From Agrobacterium sp. a22-2 (GTDB taxonomy: Bacteria > Pseudomonadota > Alphaproteobacteria > Rhizobiales > Rhizobiaceae): a stretch of 64,000 nt of DNA. Shown piece by piece: positions 17,904-25,674 of the stretch. How positions within the stretch are numbered: position 1 is the stretch's first letter; the number at the start of each line of letters is the position of its first letter. Location: positions 304,748 to 368,747 of the forward strand of contig NZ_JAAXMM010000003.1 in NCBI RefSeq assembly GCF_012276985.1, in the 5' to 3' direction. The notes below the pieces were generated by a model that saw only the letters and a list, made by a program, of their open reading frames with translations, was not told the DNA's origin and ran no database searches. The translations under genes were made by a program, and so were the position numbers.

Positions 17904-18355
17904 CACATCTGCCCCGGCAGTGGGGCGTTCTGCCAATGACCGAAGGCCGGCCCGCCGCACAGGCCCGGCGCCGTGGCAAATGTCAGCGATGCCCAGGCCA
18001 GACACCAGGGATAATAGGCAGTCGTCGTCACGCCGTCCCTGGTCACCTCGCCGGTGTAGAGCAGCTTGGCAACAAAGGCGACCTGACCCTTGATCTCATC
18101 GGATGCCGCAGCGACCCTTGCGTCCAGTGCCCCGCCGACCAGAGCGTGGGTGAAGGTTGCTTGCGCAGCCGTGCCGTAGGTCGCAACGAATTCCCGGTCG
18201 ACCGCGGAAAGCAGATAGGACGAGACGTCGCCGACGCCGCCGATCTGCCGGACGACGTTATCGAAGGCGAGCGAGCCGGACCCCAGCCCATAGGCCTCGG
18301 CCGCGGTCGGTGCCAGCGGGATTGCGGCCAGAAAGGCGCGGCGCGACAGCTTCAT
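17903..18355 (-). CDS. FAD-dependent sugar dehydrogenase small subunit (SLDH type, Tat signal)
   Basis: This 150-residue protein starts MKLSRRAFLAAIP, a clear twin-arginine signal. The family pattern YPWCLAWASLTFATAPGLCG near the C-terminus is that of sorbitol/gluconate dehydrogenase small subunits. These subunits chaperone and escort the folded GMC catalytic subunit through the Tat system. The start overlaps the stop of the phytochelatin-synthase-like gene (ATGA) and the stop overlaps the GMC start, so both subunits should be made in step. Confidence 0.92.
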   Translation of the reverse strand: MKLSRRAFLAAIPLAPTAAEAYGLGSGSLAFDNVVRQIGGVGDVSSYLLSAVDREFVATYGTAAQATFTHALVGGALDARVAAASDEIKGQVAFVAKLLYTGEVTRDGVTTTAYYPWCLAWASLTFATAPGLCGGPAFGHWQNAPLPGQM

Positions 18356-19047
18356 TTGGTCACCACGACAATGCCGCGGGTCTTGTTCGATCCGCTGTCG
18401 ATGGTGTTCATCGCCGCATGGAGATCGGCGACCGTCATCCAGACCGGCGGATATTTGTACTTGGCGACATCCAGCACCAGGACGCGGTCGGTCTCGACGT
18501 CATAGGCGGCGATCGGCGAAATATGGCCATCGCCGTTCTGGCCGATCGGCTTGCGGGAATAATTGGCGACCAGGCGCGTGTCGGGGGCAGCGAGCCCGGC
18601 CTTGATCAGCTCCCGCAGGGCGGCGACGTCAATGCTGTCGGCATGGTGGAGTTCGGCCTTGACGCCGAGATTGTTGAAGAACTGCACGAGTTGTTCGAGC
18701 ACCAGCCCGTCGCGCTCGACCATGGGATAGGGTTTCACCGCCTGGTTTTCCGGCGTGAACACGGCGTCCTGGGTAAACAGGCCCCAGGGAAACAGCCGCT
18801 GCGGCACGGGACGGGGGATGTCGAGGCTGTTGAGCACGGCGGCGATGGTTGCCGGGCCGCAGAAGGTGAGGATCTGCTCGCTTTCGAGATAGGTCGCCAG
18901 CTTGAAATAGGGCGAGGTCTCGTCGGCCTCGGCAAACAGCGTTTCGCCTGCCGGGTCTGTGATGTAGATCAGCGTATCGGCGCGGGCGGGGGATACTGAC
19001 GCCATCATCATGGCGGCCAAGGTGATCAAGGTCCGGGTTACAGTCAT
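18352..19047 (-). CDS. phytochelatin synthase-like cysteine peptidase/transferase
   Basis: This 231-residue protein has a signal peptide (about 1-23, ending PARA). It belongs to the prokaryotic phytochelatin synthase family of the papain fold. The catalytic triad is visible: Cys63 in TFCGPATIAAVLNSL, His175 in GHISPIAAYD and Asp193 in VLVLDVAKYKYPPVW. The GLFTQDAVF segment is also typical. Bacterial members usually hydrolyse glutathione to gamma-Glu-Cys; this one should act outside the cytoplasmic membrane. GGAGG precedes the ATG at 19047, which overlaps the cytochrome stop. Its presence inside a dehydrogenase/oxidase operon is unexpected. Confidence 0.87.
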   Translation of the reverse strand: MTVTRTLITLAAMMMASVSPARADTLIYITDPAGETLFAEADETSPYFKLATYLESEQILTFCGPATIAAVLNSLDIPRPVPQRLFPWGLFTQDAVFTPENQAVKPYPMVERDGLVLEQLVQFFNNLGVKAELHHADSIDVAALRELIKAGLAAPDTRLVANYSRKPIGQNGDGHISPIAAYDVETDRVLVLDVAKYKYPPVWMTVADLHAAMNTIDSGSNKTRGIVVVTK

Positions 19048-19355
19048 TGTTGGCCTCCGAACCACTGCGCCAGAGCTTCGATCTCAGCGTCTGTGGTGTT
19101 CTTGACGATTTCATGCATGACCATGGCCTGTCCCGCGGCACGCTTGCCGTCGCGATAGGCCTTCAGGGCATTAGCGAGATAAAGCGGCTGCTGGCCGGCG
19201 ATGATCGGCAGGTCGGCCAGTGCCGGACGGCCATCCGATCCATGGCAGGACAGACATTGCGCGCCAAGCGGCGGCATTGCGTCATCGGCGATCGCCGGCG
19301 CGCCGACCCATCCCGCGGTCAGAATGGCTGCTAGCACCAAAGCGCGCATGGACAT
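19044..19355 (-). CDS. monohaem c-type cytochrome
   Basis: This 103-residue periplasmic protein has a signal peptide (about 1-23, ending AIA-DD), one haem site CLSCH at residues 34-38 and a C-terminal Met ligand region (GQAMVMHEIVKN) of class I cytochrome c. It starts 2 bases after the multicopper oxidase stop, with the GAGG of its ribosome site inside that gene's end. It is the natural electron carrier between the FAD/3Fe-4S dehydrogenase and either the respiratory chain or the multicopper oxidase of the same operon. Confidence 0.9.
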   Translation of the reverse strand: MSMRALVLAAILTAGWVGAPAIADDAMPPLGAQCLSCHGSDGRPALADLPIIAGQQPLYLANALKAYRDGKRAAGQAMVMHEIVKNTTDAEIEALAQWFGGQQ

Positions 19356-19357
19356 CC

Positions 19358-20908
19358 CTAAGCCTCGATGTTGACATTGATCATCATGCCGGTGTCCTCG
19401 TGCGGCAGGATGTGGCAGTGCATGACGTAGCGTCCGGCGAAATCGGTAAATCGCGTGCGGAAGCGGACCGTGCCGGACGCCGGCACCGCCACCGTGTCGA
19501 GCCACGGCTTGCGCGGGTCCGGGACGCCGTTGGAATCCATCAGCTGGAACGGATTGACGTGGATATGCAGCGGATGCGGATAGGGCGTGGTGTTGACCAG
19601 CGTCCATTCCTCGACCGCGCCGAGCTTGGCCGTCACGTCGTCGCGCCGCGGGTCGAAGGGCTGGCTGTTGATCGTGAACTCGGTGTCCTTGAAGAAACCC
19701 TTGACCTCCGACATGCCCAGCACGAACTTGCGCTGCATGGTGATCTCGCTGTCGGCGATGTCGGTGAGGATCCTGTTCTTCGGCAGGTCGCCGGCCGGAA
19801 TGTCCCGTCCGAAGGGCTTGCCCGCCGCAACGCGGCTGTCATTGGCCGGAATGACGACGATATCGGCCAGCATGATCTCGTCCAGCGGCTGCTTGCCCTG
19901 GTTGAAGGCCGGCCGCAGCAGCTGGTAGGTGCCCGGCTTTGTCGCCTTGACCAGAAGATTGACGCGGTTGCCGGGCGCCAGGTCGACCGTGTCGACGATC
20001 TCGGCCCTCGGCAGCGGATTGCCGTCGCGGCCGATTTCATAGAGTTCCAGCCCTTCGGCCGTCAGCGGCAGGAACTGCGCATCGCCGGCATGCAGGACGC
20101 GCCAATGCTGGACCTCGCCCTCGCGCATGTAGATCCGCGGGCGATAGGCACCGTTGATCAGGAAATTGCGTTCGCCGTTGAGCGGCGGCCAGATCGGATC
20201 TTCGGTCGCCAGAACGCCATCGACGCCAGGGATCGGCGCCTGCAGGACCATGACGCGTTCGACCGCGGCGGCCACTTCGGGCACCGTGTCCAGCGCGCCG
20301 CCGATGATCGCCATGCCGGCGGCACCCGAGGCGACCTGTGCCGAGACCGAGCCGTGGCGGTGCGGATGGTACCAGTAGTTTCCGGCTGGGTGGTCTTCCG
20401 GGATGCGCACGACATAATTGAAGTGGTGGCCCGGTTCGATCTGCAGATAGACATTGTCGCTGTTGCCGCGCGGGCTGACGTGGAAGCCGTGATAGTGCAC
20501 GTTGGTGGTGTTGAAGCGATTGGGGACGTTGAGCACCATGGCCGTGGTGTCCGGATTTTCCGGCATGCGGTTTTCGAAGGCGATCTCCAGCGTGTCGCCC
20601 GCTTTCAGCCGCAGGGTGGGGGCAGGCAGGCTCTCGTTGAAGATGCGCAGCTTGGCCGGTCCGCTCGGCAGAAGGACGTCGGCGATCGACATGAACAATC
20701 GGGTGCGCAGCCGTCCGTCGACCGAATGCACTTCACTCGGATTGGCAAGGTCATCGGCAATGCCGAGCGGAGAGGCGGCCGGCGTCGTCTTGGCCGTGGC
20801 GGCACCGGCCGTCGTCCAGGGACAGAGGACCAGCCCGCCGCCGATGGTGGCGGTGCCGATGGACTGTTTCAGGAAGTTCCGGCGCGACAGGTAAGAATGG
20901 GAAACCAC
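19358..20908 (-). CDS. Tat-exported multicopper oxidase
   Basis: This 516-residue three-cupredoxin oxidase begins at a GTG (20908) preceded by GAGGAG; an in-frame ATG 57 bases upstream has no ribosome site. A Tat signal SRRNFLKQS lies at the N-terminus. Copper motifs are complete: HYHGFH (138-143), HPHRH (181-185), HPLHIHVNPF, and the terminal HCHILPHEDTGMM with the type 1 Cys498 and Met ligand. The MCO could oxidise metals, phenols or the operon's cytochrome c while reducing O2 to water. It is the first gene of the six-gene operon. Confidence 0.92.
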   Translation of the reverse strand: MVSHSYLSRRNFLKQSIGTATIGGGLVLCPWTTAGAATAKTTPAASPLGIADDLANPSEVHSVDGRLRTRLFMSIADVLLPSGPAKLRIFNESLPAPTLRLKAGDTLEIAFENRMPENPDTTAMVLNVPNRFNTTNVHYHGFHVSPRGNSDNVYLQIEPGHHFNYVVRIPEDHPAGNYWYHPHRHGSVSAQVASGAAGMAIIGGALDTVPEVAAAVERVMVLQAPIPGVDGVLATEDPIWPPLNGERNFLINGAYRPRIYMREGEVQHWRVLHAGDAQFLPLTAEGLELYEIGRDGNPLPRAEIVDTVDLAPGNRVNLLVKATKPGTYQLLRPAFNQGKQPLDEIMLADIVVIPANDSRVAAGKPFGRDIPAGDLPKNRILTDIADSEITMQRKFVLGMSEVKGFFKDTEFTINSQPFDPRRDDVTAKLGAVEEWTLVNTTPYPHPLHIHVNPFQLMDSNGVPDPRKPWLDTVAVPASGTVRFRTRFTDFAGRYVMHCHILPHEDTGMMINVNIEA

Positions 20909-21232
20909 GCTGCTTCTCCTCAAGCATGCCGCGCAAAAGTGCGTAAGCACGGCTGCTGACGGCATGCGTAAAATATCGACCTAAAGTGGAGTGCGAATCA
21001 GAACTATTCGCATTCAATTTAGCATATGGAGAAGACGGTAGTCTCTTTAATGTAAGAGGACGATTAACAGCAGACGAGTGAGATCTGCTTTTATTTGTGA
21101 CAATCAAAAAAAGTCAGAACCGGCAAGGCGCACTATGGCGGCCTCACGCAATTCTTCGGTTGCTCGCAATAAAGCTGCGTCCCGCAAGGGCGGGGCGCAG
21201 AAAACCATACCTGAAGACTTGTGCCTGCCTTT
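20909..21232. promoter_or_regulatory. upstream region of MCO operon with perfect 7-7-7 palindrome
   Basis: This 324-base gene-free stretch upstream of the MCO gene holds TGCGAAT-N7-ATTCGCA at 20992-21012, a perfect inverted repeat about 85 bases before the MCO start codon. Size and position suit a dimeric repressor or metal-responsive regulator. The remainder is AT-rich up to about 21110, with no gene or RNA recognised. Confidence 0.5.
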
Positions 21233-22147
21233 TCAGGCTGCCCGGGCCTTGGTGAGCGAGGGCCGGGTTGCCGCGGCCTTTTCGACCATTGCCGTGACTT
21301 CGGCGCGGCGTGCGCCTGTCAATGGCATGCGCGGCATGCGGACCCGCTCCGAGCCGCGGCCCATGATCTGTTCGGCCAGCTTGATCGACTGGACGAGGTC
21401 GTGCTCGGCGTCGAGATGCAGCAGCGGCATGAACCAGCGGTAGATGCGGCGGGCTTCTTCCCAGTCGCCGCGGTCGGCGGCGGCAACCAGCTGCACGGAT
21501 TCCTCGGGGAAGGCGCTGGTCAGGCCGGAGACCCAGCCCTTGGCACCCAGCATCAGGCCCTCAAGCGCCACGTCATCGAGACCGGCAAACAGCTCGAAGC
21601 GATCGCCGAAGACGTTGAAAAGGTCGGTGAAGCGACGTGGATCCGGCGCGCTTTCCTTGACGGCCTTGATATTGGCAACGCCTTCCAGGGCCTGCAGGAC
21701 ATCATAGCCAATGTTGACGCGGTAGGCCGGCGGGTTGTTGTAGAGCATGATCGGCAAAGACGTTGCCTCGGCAACGGACTTGAAATGCGCGATCAGTTCT
21801 TCGGGCTTCGGGACATAGACCATGGCCGGCAGAAGCATCAGGCCGTCGGCGCCGAGCTTTTCGGCGTCCTTGGCATAGGCGATGGCGCGGCGCGTGTCGA
21901 ATTCCGAAACGCCTGTGATCACCGGGACGCGGCCGGCAACGACCTCGACGGCGGCCTTGAGGATCGTGCGTTTTTCCTCCGGATCCAGCGAATTGTTTTC
22001 GCCGCAGGTGCCCATGACGATCAGGCCGTTGACCCCATCCTTTACCAGCGCATCCTGAACACGCTGCGTATCGTCGATATCCACCGACATGTCTTCACGG
22101 AACTGCGTGGTAACTGCCGGGAAAACGCCGTGCCAACCTGTGCTCAT
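21233..22147 (-). CDS. DapA-family lyase/deaminase (HypD-like candidate)
   Basis: This 304-residue TIM-barrel aldolase of the dihydrodipicolinate synthase family has Schiff-base Lys164 (IKAVKESAPD), Tyr136 (IMLYNNPP) and GTCGEN in place of the usual GTTGE. The start at 22147 follows AAAGGAG. The change in the keto-acid binding motif and the neighbours (D-amino acid dehydrogenase, Xaa-Pro peptidase, GntR) point away from lysine synthesis. They suggest a catabolic deaminase or aldolase such as HypD of the hydroxyproline pathway. That specific role is inference. The operator-like palindrome at 22188 lies 40 bases upstream. Confidence 0.85.
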   Translation of the reverse strand: MSTGWHGVFPAVTTQFREDMSVDIDDTQRVQDALVKDGVNGLIVMGTCGENNSLDPEEKRTILKAAVEVVAGRVPVITGVSEFDTRRAIAYAKDAEKLGADGLMLLPAMVYVPKPEELIAHFKSVAEATSLPIMLYNNPPAYRVNIGYDVLQALEGVANIKAVKESAPDPRRFTDLFNVFGDRFELFAGLDDVALEGLMLGAKGWVSGLTSAFPEESVQLVAAADRGDWEEARRIYRWFMPLLHLDAEHDLVQSIKLAEQIMGRGSERVRMPRMPLTGARRAEVTAMVEKAAATRPSLTKARAA

Positions 22148-22187
22148 CTCTTGCTCCTTTGATTGCATGAATTATTTAATATACAAA

Positions 22188-22197
22188 CTGTCGACAG
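22188..22197. promoter_or_regulatory. CTGTCGACAG palindrome upstream of dapA-like gene
   Basis: A perfect 10-bp palindrome followed by AAATC lies 41 bases before the DapA-like start. The same TGTCGACA core followed by G(G/A)AATC occurs upstream of the gntR gene at 25538. A shared operator for the cluster's GntR regulator is the simplest reading. Confidence 0.5.
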
Positions 22198-22275
22198 AAA
22201 TCAAGAGCACATGAAGGCTCTGATCGATCCCCCATTTTCAAACGGCGGTGGTCCTGCTCAAGAGATCCGGATCGC

Positions 22276-23418
22276 TCAGGCAAAAGGCTCGGCGGGGCCC
22301 TTGGCTGGCTGCGTGAACCATGCCGCCCCGGTCTCAGTCATGTGGATGTGGTCCTCGAGTCGGATGCCGAAGCGGCCGGGATAGACCAGCATGGGTTCAT
22401 TGGAAAAGCACATGCCTTGCGCCAGCGGCGTGGTATTGCCGCGCACGATATAGGGGTGTTCGTGGATCTCCAGCCCCAGGCCGTGGCCGGCGCGGTGCGG
22501 CAGGCCGGGAAGGCGGTAGTCGGGGCCAACCCCATGTCTGCCCAGCACATCGCGGGCGGCGTCATCAAGGCTGTGGCAGGGCGCACCCAAGATCGCAGCA
22601 TCGAAAACCGCCTGCTGCGCAGTCCGCTCGATGGCCCAGGCGCGCGCAAAACCGGCTTCTGGCTCGTCGAGCACATAGGTCCTGGTCAGATCCGAATGAT
22701 AGCCGTCGATGCGGGTGCCGGTGTCGACGAGGATGACATCGCCCGGCGCCAGGACCTGATCGCCGTCCGCGCCATGTGGCAGCGAAGTGGCCGTGCCGAA
22801 GGAAACGATGCAGAAGGTTGAACCCGCTTGCGCGCCGAGCGCAACGTGCTGCTCGTCGATATAACGCACGACGTCGGAAGCGCGGATGCCGGGTGTCATC
22901 AGGGCATGGGCGCGTTTCTGCACCTCCAGCGTCAGGTCCATCGCATACTGGATGATGGCGATCTCGGCTGGCGACTTGCGCTGCCGCAAGCTGCTGATCA
23001 GCGGCCCGCCATCGCGAAGCCGTTCCACACCGAAGGCTGATGCCAGCCGATGATAGAGGAACAGCGGCAGGGCGTCGTCAAGGGCAAGCGTGCCCCTTGG
23101 TCCAAGCAGTGATGCGACCAGCGCCGCCGGGTTCTCTTCCTCTTCCCAGGTGACGATCTCGCCGGCAAGATGCGGCAGGGTTTCGACGCGGCTCTGTTCA
23201 AACGCGGGCACGATATAGGTGAGCCCCGACGGCGTGATCAGCGCGCCGAGCAGGCGCTCGCTCTGGTGCCAGACAAGGCCGGTGAAATAGCGCAAGCTCT
23301 CCGACGATCCGAGCAGTACGCTCGCGCAGCCGTCAGCCTCCATGCCCGCCCGCAGGTGGGAGAGCCGAGACAGCCTTTCGGCATCGGTGATGAAAGCGGG
23401 CAAGGTCTTGAAGGGCAT
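22276..23418 (-). CDS. M24-family Xaa-Pro peptidase
   Basis: This 380-residue protein has an N-terminal creatinase-like domain (about 1-140) and a C-terminal pita-bread metallopeptidase domain. The dimetal ligands are present: Asp in LVDTGTRIDGYHSDLTRTY, His in HRAGHGLGLEIHEHPY, Glu in FSNEPMLVYPG and Glu in IRLEDHIHM. It should cleave Xaa-Pro bonds in the cytoplasm, releasing proline or hydroxyproline from peptides. Its place between the D-amino acid dehydrogenase and DapA-like genes supports a (hydroxy)proline-peptide catabolic role. An alternative is a creatinase-like amidinohydrolase. Confidence 0.9.
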   Translation of the reverse strand: MPFKTLPAFITDAERLSRLSHLRAGMEADGCASVLLGSSESLRYFTGLVWHQSERLLGALITPSGLTYIVPAFEQSRVETLPHLAGEIVTWEEEENPAALVASLLGPRGTLALDDALPLFLYHRLASAFGVERLRDGGPLISSLRQRKSPAEIAIIQYAMDLTLEVQKRAHALMTPGIRASDVVRYIDEQHVALGAQAGSTFCIVSFGTATSLPHGADGDQVLAPGDVILVDTGTRIDGYHSDLTRTYVLDEPEAGFARAWAIERTAQQAVFDAAILGAPCHSLDDAARDVLGRHGVGPDYRLPGLPHRAGHGLGLEIHEHPYIVRGNTTPLAQGMCFSNEPMLVYPGRFGIRLEDHIHMTETGAAWFTQPAKGPAEPFA

Positions 23419-23472
23419 TGCGGGTGTCCTGAAGGTTGGGCGTCATGCGGATTGAAAGAATAGAAGTCCGGT

Positions 23473-24726
23473 TCAGGCAAAGCGTCCAGGTCGAAACGGC
23501 TCGACGGATATGGCCGGGCTGCGGCCGCAGACCAGATCGCTGACCAGCCGTCCGGTGGCTGCCGATTGGGTCAGCCCCAGATGGCCGTGACCGAAGGCGT
23601 AGACGACCGCGGCGCTTGCTTTGGACGATCCGATCACCGGCAGGCAATCGGGCATGGACGGGCGGAAGCCCATCCACTGGGTGCCGCCTTCGGTCTTCAG
23701 ATCCGGCAGGAACCGGCTCGCCTTGGCGAGCAGCGCCTCCGAGCGGCGGTAATTGGGGGGCAGGTCGAGCCCGCCCAGTTCCACGGCGCCGCCCACCCGG
23801 ATACCGCTCGACAGTGGCGTGGCGACGAAGCCATGGTCGTTGAAGTAGAGCTGCCGGGTGAGATTGAAGGACTGGCGCGGCAGGGTGGTGTTGTAGCCCC
23901 GCTCGGTTTCCAGCGGCAGGCGGTCGCCCAGACCGCTCGACAGCGTCTTCGACCAGGCGCCGCCGGCAATGACAACCCTGGCCGCGTCCAGCCTTTCGCC
24001 GCCGGAAAGCGTCACGATGGCGCCGTCACCGGCCGGCTCGACGCGAACCGCTTCGCCCTTGCGGATCTCGACACCGCGGCTGGCGGCAAGATCGGCGATT
24101 GCCTTGGTGAATTCGTAAGGGTCTGAGACCTGCAGACCGCCGGGCGTATACATGGCATGGCGAAACTGCGGGGCAAGGCCGGGCTGCAATTGCTCGATCT
24201 CGGCGCGACCGACGCGGGAAAACTGGAAGCCCGCCTTGGCCTTTTCCTGCCAGTCATGGCTTGCGGCGTTGAAACTGGCCTCGCTGTCGTAAAGGTCGAG
24301 CGTGCCGGTGTTCGAAATGAAGCCGGAAAGCTCCGGCATCTGCGCGATGCGCTGCATCTCGGCGGCCGCAAGCTGCATCATCGCGGTCTGGACCTTCAAC
24401 CCATGCCGGAAGGCCTGCGGCGAGCTGGCGCGCCAGAACCGCCACAGCCAGGGCGCGATCCGCAAAGCGTAGGCTGGCGGAATGCTCAGCGGACCGAGCG
24501 GATCGATCAGCCAGCGTGGCGCCTTTTTCATGATGCCGGGGGCGGGGATCGGGATGATCTCAGGAAAGGCGAGAATGCCGGCATTGCCTTGGCTCGCGCC
24601 GCGCGCCACATCGCCGCGCTCCAGCAGGGTGACTGATCGGCCGTCCGCCTGAAGATAAAGCGCGGACATCGCGCCAATGATGCCGGCACCGATCACCACC
24701 ACATCACATTTTCCGGCCACGCTCAT
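23473..24726 (-). CDS. FAD-dependent D-amino acid dehydrogenase (DadA/HypO-like)
   Basis: This 417-residue DAO-fold flavoenzyme has a dinucleotide-binding start (VVVIGAGIIGAMSALYL), a GNAGILAFPEIIPIP segment typical of DadA, and a C-terminal MGFRPSMPDCLPVIG flavin loop. The start at 24726 is supported by CAGGAG; longer starts are not. It oxidises a D-amino acid to an imino/keto acid with electrons going to the respiratory chain. With the M24 peptidase and DapA-like lyase, D-hydroxyproline is the best-fitting substrate by analogy to rhizobial hyp clusters, but this is inference. Confidence 0.9.
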   Translation of the reverse strand: MSVAGKCDVVVIGAGIIGAMSALYLQADGRSVTLLERGDVARGASQGNAGILAFPEIIPIPAPGIMKKAPRWLIDPLGPLSIPPAYALRIAPWLWRFWRASSPQAFRHGLKVQTAMMQLAAAEMQRIAQMPELSGFISNTGTLDLYDSEASFNAASHDWQEKAKAGFQFSRVGRAEIEQLQPGLAPQFRHAMYTPGGLQVSDPYEFTKAIADLAASRGVEIRKGEAVRVEPAGDGAIVTLSGGERLDAARVVIAGGAWSKTLSSGLGDRLPLETERGYNTTLPRQSFNLTRQLYFNDHGFVATPLSSGIRVGGAVELGGLDLPPNYRRSEALLAKASRFLPDLKTEGGTQWMGFRPSMPDCLPVIGSSKASAAVVYAFGHGHLGLTQSAATGRLVSDLVCGRSPAISVEPFRPGRFA

Positions 24727-24773
24727 CGTTTGCTCCTGGACATGACGTTTCTGCAGTTGAGTTCGAGGGGCAA

Positions 24774-25490
24774 TCACAGCCCCGTCAGAAGAGCCGCCTT
24801 GTTGACGTCCCTTGCAATGTATTCCTGAATCTGGCGTACGATCTGCGCCGCGTGATCGATTGCCAGCCGGTCTGCCTTCTCGATGTCGCCGGCTTCGATG
24901 GCGGCGATCATTGCCTCATGCTCGTCGACATATTGCCGCGGCAGCCGGTCGTCGAACGTCGAATAATAGAGGCGCAGGATGCGTCGGCCCTCGTCGAGCA
25001 GGCGGGCAAAGAAGCTGGTATAATAGGGATTGCCGCCAAGTTCGGCGATCGACACGTGAAATTCGCGATTGGCTTCGATCATCGCATAGGCGTCCTGGGC
25101 TTCCACCGCGGCCGAGAAATCGCGCTGATGGCGCCGGATTTCTTCCATCTTGGCCGGATTCCGTCGCGACGCCGCAGCCCGCGTCGTCACGCGGTACATC
25201 AGTGTCAACGCGTCGAAATAGGGCGGCAGTTCGGCAAAGTCGATCGTGGAGACGATGGTATTGCGGTTCGGAAGCGTCGTCACGAGGCCTTCGGAGGCGA
25301 GCCGCAGCAAAGCCTCGCGGATCGGCGTGCGCGACATGCCGAAACGCTCGGACAGGCGGACCTCATCGAGCGGGCTGCCTGGATCGAGCGTCATCCCCAG
25401 AATTTCGCGCCGCAGCGCCGCATAGACACTCTGTGTCCCTGAACCGCGGGGCCGCCCGGCATCGCTCTTGTTGTCTTCACTGTGATCCAT
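24774..25490 (-). CDS. GntR-family regulator (FCD) of the amino-acid catabolic cluster
   Basis: This 238-residue regulator has a winged helix at about 18-85 (RLSERFGMSRTPIREALLRL) and an FCD domain after residue 95 with the metal-binding pattern REFHVSIAELGGNPYY. It is the first gene of the minus-strand set ending at 21233. Upstream lie a perfect 8-4-8 hairpin (25497) and the TGTCGACA site (25538), so autoregulation is likely. The position agrees with HypR-type control of hydroxyproline genes. Confidence 0.9.
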   Translation of the reverse strand: MDHSEDNKSDAGRPRGSGTQSVYAALRREILGMTLDPGSPLDEVRLSERFGMSRTPIREALLRLASEGLVTTLPNRNTIVSTIDFAELPPYFDALTLMYRVTTRAAASRRNPAKMEEIRRHQRDFSAAVEAQDAYAMIEANREFHVSIAELGGNPYYTSFFARLLDEGRRILRLYYSTFDDRLPRQYVDEHEAMIAAIEAGDIEKADRLAIDHAAQIVRQIQEYIARDVNKAALLTGL

Positions 25491-25496
25491 GGTCGA

Positions 25497-25516
25497 ACCC
25501 TATCCTGTGATAGGGT
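25497..25516. promoter_or_regulatory. perfect ACCCTATC-N4-GATAGGGT inverted repeat
   Basis: An 8-bp perfect inverted repeat with 4-base spacer ends 7 bases before the gntR start. It overlaps the expected ribosome-binding region, so it could be an autoregulatory operator or a leader hairpin limiting translation. Confidence 0.5.
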
Positions 25517-25537
25517 GGTACAAAAATGCATGCAATA

Positions 25538-25545
25538 TGTCGACA
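25538..25545. promoter_or_regulatory. TGTCGACA site upstream of gntR
   Basis: This site matches the palindrome at 22188 including the downstream flank. A second palindrome, TGCATGCA (25527-25534), abuts it. It is a candidate operator for the cluster regulator. Confidence 0.45.
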
Positions 25546-25674
25546 GGAATCTCTGATCTGCGACGGAAAGGCATACGAGGCCACTGGCCCATGAGCAAAG
25601 GCAAACCACCAAGTGTCGCTCATCCGGTGCAGGCGCAGCGAATGGAACCGGGTTTGCTGTCGTTGGTCGACCGG

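Noticed and set aside
16392..17939. 515-codon open frame on the plus strand
   Set aside because: It is the mirror of the GMC dehydrogenase gene; no domain resemblance.
19220..20959. 579-codon open frame on the plus strand
   Set aside because: It is antisense to cytochrome c and multicopper oxidase genes, both with complete cofactor motifs.
21078..21443. 121-codon plus-strand frame before the DapA-like gene
   Set aside because: The second half is antisense to the DapA-like gene. The first half is basic and low-complexity, with no ribosome site.
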